From assembly GCF_037977055.1 (NCBI RefSeq), contig NZ_CP150274.1:7130001-7194000 (forward strand): DNA of 64,000 bases, written 5' to 3'. Of the stretch, positions 26,604 through 35,444 are shown one piece after another; the stretch's first letter is position 1, and each line of letters opens with the position of its first letter. A model generated the notes under the pieces. The model was given only the letters and a program-made list of their open reading frames with translations, was not told the origin of the DNA and did no database searches. Both the position numbers and the translations under genes were made by a program. Origin of the DNA: Paenibacillus sp. FSL K6-1096. GTDB lineage: Bacteria > Bacillota > Bacilli > Paenibacillales > Paenibacillaceae.

Positions 26604-27401
26604 ATGATGGCTATAACTTATGCTAACCCGCTAACCGAATACGAAGGTAAAAAAATCCTGGTGACCGGCGGCACCAAAGGAATGGGACAGGCTATCGCTG
26701 CCCGGTTCACGGCGGCAGGTGCTGAAGTCATGACCACCGCCCGGACATTGCCCCCTGAAGGACCCCAATCGGATCTGTTCGTCCAGGCCGATCTGTCCAC
26801 GCCGGAAGGTGTGGAGCAAGTCATTGCTGCCGTCAAGGCCCGGTTCGGCCGGATCGACATTCTGGTGAATAATGCTGGCGGCAGCTCAACACCAGCCGGG
26901 GGATTTCTCGCAGCATCCGATGAACACTGGATGGATGCGCTGAATCTGAACCTGCTGGCTGCCGTTCGGCTGGACCGGGGGCTGATCCCGCTTATGCTGG
27001 AGCAGGGTAAGGGAGTCATCATCCACATCTCTTCCATTCAAAGAGTGCTGCCGCTGATCGAATCGACCATCCCCTATGCAGCCGCCAAAGCTGCGTTAAG
27101 CAGTTACAGCAAGAGCTTATCTAAGGAATTCTCTCCGAAGGGCATCCGGGTGAACCGGGTCGCACCGGGCTTCATTCAAACCACAGCAGCCGAAGCCTTC
27201 TTGGAAAGTATCGCAGAGGTGACCGGCAGTGTGGAAAGTGCGCTGCAGTCGGTAATGGACGCATTGGGCGGCATTCCGATCGGACGTCCGGGCTTCCCTG
27301 AGGAGGTGGGCGAGCTGGTGGCCTTCCTCGCTTCCGACCGCGCAGCTTCCATAACGGGTGCCGAATACGTGATTGACGGCGGAACAGTACCTACGGTATA
27401 A
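26604..27401 (+). CDS. Short-chain dehydrogenase/reductase
   Basis: This 265-residue classical SDR has the cofactor motif TGGTKGMGQ at about 21-29, NNAGG, a catalytic serine in HISSIQ and YAAAK with the catalytic Tyr and Lys. The C-terminal ITGAEYVIDGG is the usual SDR ending. It should oxidise or reduce a small alcohol, ketone or sugar with NAD(P). ATG at 26604 or 26607 are both possible behind GAGG. It is divergent from the LysR gene and followed by a strong terminator, so it stands alone. Confidence 0.87.
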   Translation: MMAITYANPLTEYEGKKILVTGGTKGMGQAIAARFTAAGAEVMTTARTLPPEGPQSDLFVQADLSTPEGVEQVIAAVKARFGRIDILVNNAGGSSTPAGGFLAASDEHWMDALNLNLLAAVRLDRGLIPLMLEQGKGVIIHISSIQRVLPLIESTIPYAAAKAALSSYSKSLSKEFSPKGIRVNRVAPGFIQTTAAEAFLESIAEVTGSVESALQSVMDALGGIPIGRPGFPEEVGELVAFLASDRAASITGAEYVIDGGTVPTV

Positions 27402-27410
27402 GCAACGAAC

Positions 27411-27450
27411 AGTCCGGCAAGCCAATGATGGCTGTGCCGGACTATTTTTT
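27411..27450 (+). terminator. Rho-independent terminator after SDR
   Basis: AGTCCGGCA pairs with TGCCGGACT, with an inner AGCCA/TGGCT stem, followed by a run of seven T. Confidence 0.85.
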
Positions 27451-27487
27451 TGAAAGGTAGAAATGTTGGGGGGATTTTGTAAATAAT

Positions 27488-27542
27488 CTTTAGCTTTTCT
27501 TTAGTTTTGGTTTAGACTGGATTAAGAATGGCAGGCTATAGT
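27488..27542 (+). promoter_or_regulatory. Direct repeats and promoter of the OmpR-type two-component system
   Basis: CTTTAG at 27488, CTTTAG at 27499 and GTTTAG at 27510 are spaced exactly 11 bp. A -10-like TATAGT lies at 27537. Direct repeats with an 11-bp period just upstream of a promoter are typical of OmpR/PhoB-family binding, so autoregulation by the encoded regulator is likely. Confidence 0.55.
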
Positions 27543-27597
27543 TACAGCTAGTGAGTAGCAAGACTTGCATGAAGAGAGAGACAGAGGGGGATTCAGC

Positions 27598-28305
27598 ATG
27601 TATACCATTCTTATAGCCGACGATGAAGCGGAGATTGTGGAGCTGCTGCAGCTATATTTGGAGAAGGAATACCATATTCTGCAGGCCCAGAACGGAATGG
27701 AAGCGCTGAAGCTGATGCAGAGCCACAAGATTGACCTGGCGATTCTGGACATTATGATGCCGGGAATGGATGGGCTTCAGCTGCTGAAGCGGATTCGCGA
27801 GACGGAGCATTTTCCCGTCCTGTTCCTGTCGGCCAAGAGTCAGCACCATGACAAAATCCTCGGCCTGGAGCTGGGTGCAGACGACTACATCTCCAAGCCC
27901 TTCAATCCGCTGGAGATCGTGGCCCGTGCCGGGGCGCTGCTGCGCCGGGTGCATCAGTTCGACGCCAAGGCGGTGGAGGAGGAGAAGCCGAAGGACCAGA
28001 TTGTGCTGGGCCGGCTGACCCTGGACCGGAGCAGCTGCCAGGTAGAGGTGGACGGTGAACCGGTCGCGCTGACCTCTACTGAATATAAAATTCTGGAGCT
28101 GCTGATGCAGCAGCCGGGCCGTGTTTTTACGCGTAAGAAGATCTATGAGACGGTCTGGGAGGACTTCTACGTGTATGAGGATAACAGTATCATGGTGCAT
28201 ATCAGCAACATCCGGGAGAAGATTGAACGCGATTCCAAGCGGCCGGAATACCTGAAGACAATCAGGGGATTGGGGTACAAAATTGAAGCACCCGTGGAAA
28301 AGTAG
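27598..28305 (+). CDS. OmpR-family response regulator
   Basis: This 235-residue regulator has a receiver domain with D8-D9, phosphorylation site D51 and the lysine in DDYISKPFNP near 101. A C-terminal winged-helix domain follows (LTSTEYKILELLMQQPGRVFTRKKI...IRGLGYKIE). ATG at 27598 follows GAGGGGG by 7 bp and is preferred to an upstream in-frame start at 27565. It overlaps the kinase gene by 23 bp. The sensed signal is unknown; no transporter or resistance gene adjoins. Confidence 0.9.
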   Translation: MYTILIADDEAEIVELLQLYLEKEYHILQAQNGMEALKLMQSHKIDLAILDIMMPGMDGLQLLKRIRETEHFPVLFLSAKSQHHDKILGLELGADDYISKPFNPLEIVARAGALLRRVHQFDAKAVEEEKPKDQIVLGRLTLDRSSCQVEVDGEPVALTSTEYKILELLMQQPGRVFTRKKIYETVWEDFYVYEDNSIMVHISNIREKIERDSKRPEYLKTIRGLGYKIEAPVEK

Positions 28306-29704
28306 AGACAGCCGCCCGCTGCAAACGTCACTGACCATCGACTTCCTGCTGTTCAACTGTATGCTCCTGATGCTGGTGCTGGCCGTCTATTTATTTGTGC
28401 AGAAGGATATCACCCAAGTCATCCGCGAGAAAATGATTCCAGATCCCGACATGTCGGTGGAAGCCCATACGTATCTCGGTGAGCTGGGCGAAGGGCCGGA
28501 GAGCGAGCGTCTGCTGAAGAGCGGAGGCTGGCTGGAGCTGCTTGATTCCGGCAAGCGGGTCATCCAGGTGATTGGCGAGAAGCAGGATGATATTCAGATG
28601 TATGATGAGGAGACGCTGTATCAGGGACTGGAGAACCGCAGCAATCAGCCGTTTTACTACTCGATCACCAGCGTGCAGAATGACAGCGGGGCGGAGTGGC
28701 TGCTGCTGAAGCTTCCCCGGGATGTGGTCAAGGTGTCGATCAACAATGAGCTGCTGATGTCGTACCTGAATCATTCGGTGTTCTTCTATGTCTTTGTGGT
28801 CAGCGGGCTGATTCTGCTGCTGATCTTCGTGTACAGCTACTGGGTCTCCAGACGGATCAAGAAGCCGCTGCGGGTGCTGAATCTGGGCCTGAACCGGATG
28901 ATGGAAGGGCATTACAATACCCGGATTGCATTGTACGCGGAGACGGAGTTCCTGCGGATCGGCAACAGCTTCAACTATATGGCCAATGTGATTGAGAAGA
29001 CAACCGAGGAGAAGCGGCAGGCCGAGAAAAGCAAGCAGCGGCTGATGGTCGACCTGTCCCATGACCTGAAGACGCCGATTACGAGCATTCAAGGGTATGC
29101 GCAGGCGCTGATTGAAGGCCGGGTCACGGACCCCGAGCGGCAAGCGAAATACCTGAATTACATCTACACCAAGTCGGTGCAGGTGACGAAGCTCATTCAG
29201 CATATGCTCGACCTGCTTAAGCTGGATTCGCCGGACTTTATTCTGCGGATACAGCGGCTTGAGCTGGGAGACCATCTGCGGGAGATTATTGCAGACACCT
29301 ATGGCGAGATTGAGCAAAAAGACTTCGAACTGCACCTTCAGGTGCCCGAAGAAGAGGTCTACGCCCACTACGATCCTGAGCTGTTCGCCAGTGTGATTAA
29401 TAACCTGATCGGCAATGCGCTGGCCTACAATCCGGAAGGGACGCGTATCCGGGTATCGGTAATTCCCGAGGAGACGGATATCCGGGTTGAGATCGCAGAC
29501 AACGGGATCGGGATTCCCAAGGAGCTGTGGTCCACGATCTTTGATCCCTTTGTACGGGGCGACGAGGCGCGGACGACGGCCAGCGGAGGAACCGGACTGG
29601 GCTTATCCATTGCCAAGAAGAACGTGGAGAAGATGGAAGGCACCTTACTGCTGGAGAGCAGGGAGGGCGAGCCGACCGTTTTTGTGATCCGAATACCGAA
29701 ATAA
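28283..29704 (+). CDS. Sensor histidine kinase (HisKA type)
   Basis: This 473-residue membrane kinase has one helix near 20-42, an extracellular sensor of about 120 residues, a second helix near 168-190 and a HAMP domain (SRRIKKPLRVLNLGLNRM). HisKA follows with His260 in DLSHDLKTPITS. The ATPase domain has N box NNLIGNALAYNP, G1 ADNGIGIP and G2 GGTGLGLSIAKK. It uses a TTG start inside the regulator gene. It pairs with the OmpR-type regulator upstream. Confidence 0.88.
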   Translation: MKHPWKSRDSRPLQTSLTIDFLLFNCMLLMLVLAVYLFVQKDITQVIREKMIPDPDMSVEAHTYLGELGEGPESERLLKSGGWLELLDSGKRVIQVIGEKQDDIQMYDEETLYQGLENRSNQPFYYSITSVQNDSGAEWLLLKLPRDVVKVSINNELLMSYLNHSVFFYVFVVSGLILLLIFVYSYWVSRRIKKPLRVLNLGLNRMMEGHYNTRIALYAETEFLRIGNSFNYMANVIEKTTEEKRQAEKSKQRLMVDLSHDLKTPITSIQGYAQALIEGRVTDPERQAKYLNYIYTKSVQVTKLIQHMLDLLKLDSPDFILRIQRLELGDHLREIIADTYGEIEQKDFELHLQVPEEEVYAHYDPELFASVINNLIGNALAYNPEGTRIRVSVIPEETDIRVEIADNGIGIPKELWSTIFDPFVRGDEARTTASGGTGLGLSIAKKNVEKMEGTLLLESREGEPTVFVIRIPK

Positions 29705-29821
29705 ATAGTTTTCTGTTCCTTAGAGGAAATGATTTCCTCCCTGTCGAATCTATTGGATTGGCGAATAGCGGCAAATAGCCGGAGCGCCTAACTTACATGG
29801 GGGGAAGGAATTAGAACATCT

Positions 29822-30895
29822 ATGAAAAAACTCGCATTATGGCTCACCACGCTGCTGCTCGTAGCCGGATTGGTCTATCCGGGGGGCACCGGAACGGCAG
29901 CGGCTGCCGCCGCTCCGGCGTATACGGAGATTGCTACTTTTATTGAAGGGCAATTAATCATCTCGCCAGCCAAATCTGTGCTTGTGAATGGCTCTGCCTA
30001 TGTACCGGTGAAGCTGGCCGGGCAGATTCCGGGCTTCACTGTGACGGCGGATGCCGCCGGCATAACGCTCACAGGCAGCAAAGGCAGCGCCAAGCTGAAC
30101 AAGGACAACTCTATTTTGTACAAAAGCTCCAATTACGTAGCCTTCAAAACACTGCTTAAGCTCGGAGCGATCGACGGTAAATATGCTTCCAGCGCCATCG
30201 CTTTGTTCGTCTGGAGCACAGAGGACGGCAAGAATAAGAGCAACAGTATGCTTTACGCGATCAGCAAGCTGCCGGGTACGATGGGTACTGCGCTGGGCAA
30301 AAAGGTCTATTTATACGGACACCCGGGAAGCCACTGGGTGAAGAGTGTACAGTACGTCGATGAGTACAACCAGAACTTTGTGATGCAAAATGAAGCCGGA
30401 ACCGAGTGGATCCTGGATTTGAATGATTTTGTGGACAATACCATGTATTATAGTGAGAATATCGATTATCTGAAGTATTACTATAATGGACAAACGGTCT
30501 GGGTAAGAAATTCAGAGCTGAGCAATTCTCCGTTCAAGAACTTTGAGAAAGCAACCGTTGCCAACTTCCGCTCAAATCCTGTAAACGGGAATTTAGAAAT
30601 GATCATCCGCCGGGCCAACGGGCAGGAGATTCCGGTGGAGATTGATCCAACTGCGGGTGATTATGGTGATTACGTCGAAGACATCTTATTTTTCAAGAAT
30701 CCGCAAACCACCTTCAAAATCAGCGATAAGATGTGGAAGTCCATCCGTGAAGAGCGGGCGGTCAGCGGCATGACAATCACCGAGCTACTGCTCGCCTGGG
30801 GAGAGCCGGATGAGGTATACGACGGGTATGTAGTGTACGGACGCCAATACGTCTATTTCCTTAACGATAAGGTTTTCTCTATAGTTGATCTGTAA
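29822..30895 (+). CDS. Secreted protein with a stalk-like N-terminal domain
   Basis: This 357-residue protein has a Sec signal peptide (MKKLALWLTTLLLVAGLV..., cleavage near AAAAA at about 30). The first mature region, ISPAKSVLVNGSAYVPVKLAG, resembles the copper-amine-oxidase N-terminal 'stalk' domain that many Paenibacillus secreted proteins carry. The remainder is Tyr/Asn-rich with no catalytic motif that I recognise. The TITELLLAWGEPDEVYDGYVVYGRQYVYF ending recalls a small lipoprotein-assembly-like fold (BamE/SmpA-like), a weak suggestion only. It stands alone and ends at a terminator. Confidence 0.65.
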   Translation: MKKLALWLTTLLLVAGLVYPGGTGTAAAAAAPAYTEIATFIEGQLIISPAKSVLVNGSAYVPVKLAGQIPGFTVTADAAGITLTGSKGSAKLNKDNSILYKSSNYVAFKTLLKLGAIDGKYASSAIALFVWSTEDGKNKSNSMLYAISKLPGTMGTALGKKVYLYGHPGSHWVKSVQYVDEYNQNFVMQNEAGTEWILDLNDFVDNTMYYSENIDYLKYYYNGQTVWVRNSELSNSPFKNFEKATVANFRSNPVNGNLEMIIRRANGQEIPVEIDPTAGDYGDYVEDILFFKNPQTTFKISDKMWKSIREERAVSGMTITELLLAWGEPDEVYDGYVVYGRQYVYFLNDKVFSIVDL

Positions 30896-30910
30896 ATTTC
30901 AGCGTCACCG

Positions 30911-30967
30911 GCCTTGCCTGAGGAATTCTTAGCGTTCCTTGGGCAGGCTCTTTTTTTCATGTATAAT
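30911..30967 (+). terminator. Terminator with an overlapping downstream promoter
   Basis: GCCTTGCCTGAGGAA pairs imperfectly with TTCCTTGGGCAGGC, then TTTTTTT. The next operon's -35 (TTGGGC, 30939-30944) lies within the descending arm, with TATAAT at 30962-30967 after a 17-bp spacer. Confidence 0.6.
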
Positions 30968-31011
30968 AAATGCACCGGAATCAGCTATTCTTGATACAAC
31001 AGGAGGACACC

Positions 31012-31356
31012 ATGCAGCTAATCGAACCACAGATGATCCAGACCCGAATCGACCAATTCGTCGGCGATGATCTATATATCCATCTTGAACTTACCAACGG
31101 AGCCTATGCCAGCCATTTCGACAGCTCCCGTGCTCCGGGCTCGGTGTTTATCAGCAATGCCGGGATCCGTTACACCCACGGCTCTATCTCTGGTGCCGGA
31201 CCCTACCGGGTGGGCCTGAAGACAGAAAAGGGCTGGATTTACGCAGAAGGCCTGACGCATGTGGATGAGCAGGATACGGAGCGGCTGATTCTGGCCGGGC
31301 ATGACAGTATGGGCAAGCTGATTGTAGCGTTGCAGCTTAGCCGGAGCCCTTTTTGA
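31012..31356 (+). CDS. yojF: YojF family protein (DUF1806)
   Basis: This small protein of 114 residues is similar to B. subtilis YojF, which is encoded directly before bshB2 (yojG). The same order here supports the assignment. It has no membrane segment or catalytic motif. ATG at 31012 follows AGGAGG by 5 bp; an earlier in-frame ATG at 30970 lies close to the -10 and is rejected. Its exact role with BshB2 is not established. Confidence 0.75.
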   Translation: MQLIEPQMIQTRIDQFVGDDLYIHLELTNGAYASHFDSSRAPGSVFISNAGIRYTHGSISGAGPYRVGLKTEKGWIYAEGLTHVDEQDTERLILAGHDSMGKLIVALQLSRSPF

Positions 31357-31379
31357 TGAACATGGAGGAGAACGCAGCT

Positions 31380-32096
31380 ATGAATAACAGAGCTATGGAG
31401 CATCAGACCATCCTGGTGGTGCTGCCCCATCCCGACGATGAAGCTTATTTCGTATCCGGGACACTCGCGGGGTATATTGCCAGGGGCTCCAAGGTAACTT
31501 ACGCCTGCCTTACGCTCGGGGAGATGGGGCGCAATATGGGTGTTCCGCTGATCGCGAACCGTATTACCCTGCCGGAGATCCGCAAGAAGGAGCTGGCCGC
31601 ATCCTGCAAGGCTATTGGGATTCAGGACCTGAGGATGCTCGGCTTCCATGATAAAATGATCGAATTCGAAGATCCGGCGCTGCTGGATCAGCGTATCGGA
31701 TCGCTCATCACGGAGGTTGCGCCGTCGCTGGTGATTACGTTCTATCCCGGTTACAGTGTGCATCCGGACCATGACGCCACGGGCGCTGCGGTGATCCGCA
31801 CGATTGCCCGGATGCCTGCTGCGGAGCGTCCCGCCATACATAGTGTCGCCTTCTCGAATGGCCATCAGCAGCGGATCGGGGCAGCCGATGTAGTCATGGA
31901 TGTAACCCCGTATATCACGGTCAAAATCAACTCCATTCTGGCGCACCGCACCCAGTTCCAGGAGGAGAAAGTGCTAGGCGGCCTTAAGCCAACCGATCCG
32001 GCAATCTGCGGCAAGTACGGTACGGAACGCTTCTGGACCTACCGGTTCGATGAAATGACCGGACAGCCGGAGGAAGCAGCCTTGTGCTGCCAATAG
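31380..32096 (+). CDS. bshB2: Bacillithiol biosynthesis deacetylase BshB2
   Basis: This LmbE/PIG-L-type zinc deacetylase has 238 residues. The motif PHPDDE near the start carries the zinc ligands and catalytic aspartate; the third ligand is in HPDHDATG. The family removes acetate from GlcNAc-malate to give GlcN-malate for bacillithiol synthesis, and may also deacetylate bacillithiol conjugates. ATG at 31380 is preferred because GGAGGAG lies about 10 bp upstream. It follows yojF as in B. subtilis. A paralogue lies at 35445. Confidence 0.85.
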   Translation: MNNRAMEHQTILVVLPHPDDEAYFVSGTLAGYIARGSKVTYACLTLGEMGRNMGVPLIANRITLPEIRKKELAASCKAIGIQDLRMLGFHDKMIEFEDPALLDQRIGSLITEVAPSLVITFYPGYSVHPDHDATGAAVIRTIARMPAAERPAIHSVAFSNGHQQRIGAADVVMDVTPYITVKINSILAHRTQFQEEKVLGGLKPTDPAICGKYGTERFWTYRFDEMTGQPEEAALCCQ

Positions 32097-32111
32097 ATTG
32101 GAGGCTTGCAG

Positions 32112-32654
32112 ATGACAGAGCAAAGAGTATACATCCGTTTCCCCGTGCTTGAGGATGCCGCAGAGCTGACGGAGATGTATGGGCGCAACCGGGCGTTTTT
32201 TGAAGAGCATTCGCCCGACATCAGCGAGGAATTCTATACCGAAGAGTATCAGCGCGGCAAAATTGCGCAATATGAAGAATACCGGGCAGCAGACGACCGC
32301 TACGATTTTCTGGTGATTCACAAAGCAGACCGCCGGATTATCGGCAGTGTCAGTCTGTCTTTTGTGGTACGGGGACCGCTGCAGAGCTGCATGATCGGGT
32401 ACAGCCTGGACAAGGATTATAACGGTAAAGGCTATATGACGGAGGCTGTGAAGCAGGTCGTAGACTATGCCTTCCGGGAGCTGAAGTTCCACCGGATTAC
32501 CGGGGAGGCTTCACCGGACAATCCCGGCTCCATCCGTGTGCTGGAGAACGCAGGGTTCCACAAGGAAGGCATTGCCCGGCTGAATGTGAAGATCCGCGGC
32601 GTGTGGAAGGACCACCAGATTCTCGCGATCATCAACCCGGCGGATATTAGTTAA
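32112..32654 (+). CDS. GNAT acetyltransferase (RimJ/RimL type)
   Basis: This 180-residue GNAT protein has the C-terminal blocks of the RimJ/RimL group: IGYSLDKDYNGKGYMTEAVKQV for acetyl-CoA binding and NPGSIRVLENAGFHKEGIAR. It transfers acetyl groups to an amine, either a protein N-terminus or a small molecule. ATG at 32112 follows GGAGG by 7 bp. It is 15 bp after bshB2 and probably in the same transcript. Confidence 0.85.
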   Translation: MTEQRVYIRFPVLEDAAELTEMYGRNRAFFEEHSPDISEEFYTEEYQRGKIAQYEEYRAADDRYDFLVIHKADRRIIGSVSLSFVVRGPLQSCMIGYSLDKDYNGKGYMTEAVKQVVDYAFRELKFHRITGEASPDNPGSIRVLENAGFHKEGIARLNVKIRGVWKDHQILAIINPADIS

Positions 32655-32708
32655 TGGAGTTAACGCACGGATTATGTGCTTAAATATTAAAATTGTGGAG
32701 GATCACCG

Positions 32709-33017
32709 ATGAGCCAGCGTTTACGTATTACCCGTTCGATGCAGGAAGAGAATGCAGAGCAAGCCATTACCTTGGAGGAATGCAAGCAATATTTTGCCGG
32801 TAAGCCCGGCTTCAGATATTCCGAGGTCTTCACCGTAAAGGGACCGGAGAGCACAATGTCGATTGACGGAGATTTCTTCATGTGGAGCCACGAAGGCGCG
32901 GAGTACCCGTTCCGGCACTATATGGGCGATCTGTATGTGGCCCTCTCCGTTGAAGCCATTATCCCGGTGATGCTGGAGGTCGCTGCGGACCTGCGGGCTG
33001 ATGTGGCTGAGGGATAA
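32709..33017 (+). CDS. Small hypothetical protein
   Basis: This 102-residue acidic protein has a good GGAGG site. I do not recognise it. It has no membrane helix, cysteine pair or known motif; the middle (FFMWSHEGAEYPFRHYMGDLYVALS) is aromatic-rich. It lies downstream of the GNAT gene and converges with the MFS gene, so it may be the last gene of the yojF-bshB2 transcript. Confidence 0.6.
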   Translation: MSQRLRITRSMQEENAEQAITLEECKQYFAGKPGFRYSEVFTVKGPESTMSIDGDFFMWSHEGAEYPFRHYMGDLYVALSVEAIIPVMLEVAADLRADVAEG

Positions 33018-33038
33018 GACCCGTCCTCCAAGCACTCC

Positions 33039-34439
33039 CTAGCGGTCAACAGGACTGTGACGGGAGTCTTTGGGCTTGCTGGAATGCCGCCGGGACATGA
33101 TCAACAGACACAGGGCAATCACGGTAAGGATCATCCCCAGCACCTGGAAGCCCCTGAAGCTGAACGAATTGCCCATAACGATTCCGATCAGCAGGGAAGA
33201 AAGGATGGTTCCGAAATATCTGGAGGTGCTGAATAAGCCGGAGGTGACTCCAATCAGCTCTTTGGGCGAATGGTTGAACAAGGCTGCTTGCATAGCGACA
33301 TTGATCAGCCCGTTGCTGATTCCGAAGGCGGCGAGAACCAGAATGATGCTGATTAACGGGGATACCGGATTGAGCAGTACGATACACACCGACCCGATGG
33401 TCATAAGGATAGCCGATACGGCCTGCGCCGGCCGGGGCCCGGAGGCATCGATCCATCGTCCGGCCAGCGGAGAAACGGCGAGCGAGCTTAGACCGAGGCT
33501 TAACATCAGCAGCCCGGTGTGGAATTCACTGACCTGACGAACGAGCTGCAAATAAGAAGGCAGACCGAAGAAGACGGAATAGAATAAAAGATTAACCAGC
33601 ATAAATTCGGCATTGACCCGGATCAGCCCGGGAGATTTGGCGAAGGTACGCAGCGGAATAAAGGGCATCGCTGTTCTTAGCTCATGTCTTACGAAGACGA
33701 TAAGCAGGATGACCCCGGCCAGACCGGTGATGATATTGAACAGAGAGACATGGCCGGAGGACTTGGCGGAGAGCATCTGTGCCAGCACAGCCACCAGTCC
33801 GGTAGTGAACAGCAGAATTCCAGGTACGTCTATCCGGCTCATCCATTCACGCAAGGACAGCTTGGGTGCTATAGCTGCTGGCGGCTTGTCCTGGGGGATG
33901 GTTTTCCAGGCTAACAGGAAGCTCGCCGTTACAAACGGAAGATTGATATAGAAGATGGAAGACCAGCCCCATACATGGACCAGTACCCCGCCGACAAAAG
34001 GTCCTACCGCCGCTGCTCCCGATGTAAACATAGACAGTACAGACAGCGCGGAAGCTTGCTTATCTGTAATATTTACCCGGATGATTGCCATTCCCACAGC
34101 CACCACCATACTGGTGCCGACCGATTGGACAACCCGCAGAACGATGAGCGCTTCGAAGCCCGAAGACAGAGGCGTTAGCAGGGAGGCGGCGAAGACGATC
34201 ATCAGTCCTGCCAGAAAAATTCTTCTGCGGCCGAAGATATCGCTCGCTCTGCCCATGACAGGCTGGGCAATAGCGCTGCCTATATAGAACGAAAAAATAA
34301 TCCAGGAAACCACGGTGAATTCAAGCTTGAATGCCTGCTGCAGCCCGGGAATCGCCACTGCCACCATCGAAGAGTTAAGCGGGTTCAGCATCACACCCAG
34401 CCCAACGGATATCATTAACCACCAGTTCCGTGCATTCAT
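33039..34439 (-). CDS. MFS drug:H+ antiporter (DHA-type)
   Basis: This 466-residue membrane transporter of the major facilitator superfamily has about 12-14 helices. The conserved loop GRASDIFGRRR lies between helices 2 and 3, and the antiporter motif C-like GPFVGGVL in helix 5, which point to an exporter of drugs or metabolites of the EmrB/QacA group. It is divergent from the LysR gene with a palindrome between them, so it is likely controlled by that LysR protein. Confidence 0.85.
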   Translation of the reverse strand: MNARNWWLMISVGLGVMLNPLNSSMVAVAIPGLQQAFKLEFTVVSWIIFSFYIGSAIAQPVMGRASDIFGRRRIFLAGLMIVFAASLLTPLSSGFEALIVLRVVQSVGTSMVVAVGMAIIRVNITDKQASALSVLSMFTSGAAAVGPFVGGVLVHVWGWSSIFYINLPFVTASFLLAWKTIPQDKPPAAIAPKLSLREWMSRIDVPGILLFTTGLVAVLAQMLSAKSSGHVSLFNIITGLAGVILLIVFVRHELRTAMPFIPLRTFAKSPGLIRVNAEFMLVNLLFYSVFFGLPSYLQLVRQVSEFHTGLLMLSLGLSSLAVSPLAGRWIDASGPRPAQAVSAILMTIGSVCIVLLNPVSPLISIILVLAAFGISNGLINVAMQAALFNHSPKELIGVTSGLFSTSRYFGTILSSLLIGIVMGNSFSFRGFQVLGMILTVIALCLLIMSRRHSSKPKDSRHSPVDR

Positions 34440-34458
34440 TGTTATTCCCCCTCAAGTG

Positions 34459-34477
34459 CTGTACAGTTATCGTACAG
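34459..34477. promoter_or_regulatory. Palindrome in the MFS/lysR divergent promoter region
   Basis: CTGTAC and GTACAG form a perfect dyad with a 7-bp centre, 20 bp upstream of the MFS start on its strand. The right-hand promoter has TATGAT at 34511. A T-N11-A-like dyad of this size fits a LysR-type operator. Confidence 0.5.
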
Positions 34478-34549
34478 GAGAAGAGTCATTTACTCCAACG
34501 CATTTCATGGTATGATTTCATAGACTTGAAGGAATGAATGGAGGCGGAT

Positions 34550-35422
34550 ATGGAGCTTCTTCAATTAGAGTATTTCATCGCGGTTGCCCGCCTGGAGCAT
34601 ATGACCGAGGCTGCACACAGGCTGCATGTCACCCAATCCTCACTGAGCAAGACCATTCAACGGCTGGAGGAGGATCTCGGAGTCCCCTTATTCGACCGGA
34701 GCGGGAGGAAGCTGCGGCTGAGCGAGCCGGGCCGCCGATTTCTTCCGCGTGCGGAGAAGGCGCTGTTTGAACTTAAGCAGGGGAGACAGGAGCTTAAGGA
34801 CCTGTCCGGCCTGGAGTCCAGCACCCTTAAATTAGCGGTCACCACCGCGAGTACCTTGCCCGGTATCCTCCGGGCATTTCGCCGCAAGCTGCCGGACATC
34901 CATTTTCACGTACAAATGCTGCCCATGCAGGAGATGATTGCCCTTCTCCAGAGGGGAGAGGTTGATTTCTGCCTATCCTCTCCACCGGTCAGAGGGGGGG
35001 ATGTGGAATGTCAGGTTGTCTATAATGATTATATCTATCTTGCCGTTCCCGCCGGTCACCCGCTGGCAGGCCGTAAGAGCCTCTGCTTGATAGAGCTAAA
35101 GGATGAGTGGTTTGTAGGTGTCAAGCAAGGCTACGGGATTCGCGATTTGGTGGATTCCGTCTGCCAGGCTTCAGGCTTCCTGCCACGCTATGTCTATGAG
35201 GGAGATGAACCGGCCCGCTTGATTGACCTGGTGGAAGCCGGAATCGGCCTGGCCTTCATACCGGGTACAGCGAGGAATACGCAGGAACATATCCGTCTGA
35301 TTCCGCTGGAGGACCAGAGGCTGGTTAGGGAAATTGCTTTGTTATGGCATAAGAACCGCTATATTTCACAGGCGGGTCTGATTTTCCGTGAGGTTGTTAT
35401 CGGGTATTTCGCTAAGCTATAA
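34550..35422 (+). CDS. LysR-family transcriptional regulator
   Basis: This 290-residue LysR protein has the N-terminal HTH MELLQLEYFIAVARLEHMTEAAHRLHVTQSSLSK and a periplasmic-binding-protein-like effector domain from about 88. ATG at 34550 is preferred over 34538 because GGAGG lies between them, 5 bp before 34550. It is divergent from the MFS exporter and only 22 bp upstream of the second bshB2-like gene, so it may be co-transcribed with that gene. Confidence 0.87.
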   Translation: MELLQLEYFIAVARLEHMTEAAHRLHVTQSSLSKTIQRLEEDLGVPLFDRSGRKLRLSEPGRRFLPRAEKALFELKQGRQELKDLSGLESSTLKLAVTTASTLPGILRAFRRKLPDIHFHVQMLPMQEMIALLQRGEVDFCLSSPPVRGGDVECQVVYNDYIYLAVPAGHPLAGRKSLCLIELKDEWFVGVKQGYGIRDLVDSVCQASGFLPRYVYEGDEPARLIDLVEAGIGLAFIPGTARNTQEHIRLIPLEDQRLVREIALLWHKNRYISQAGLIFREVVIGYFAKL

Positions 35423-35444
35423 TGTCACCGGGAGGAATGAATCT

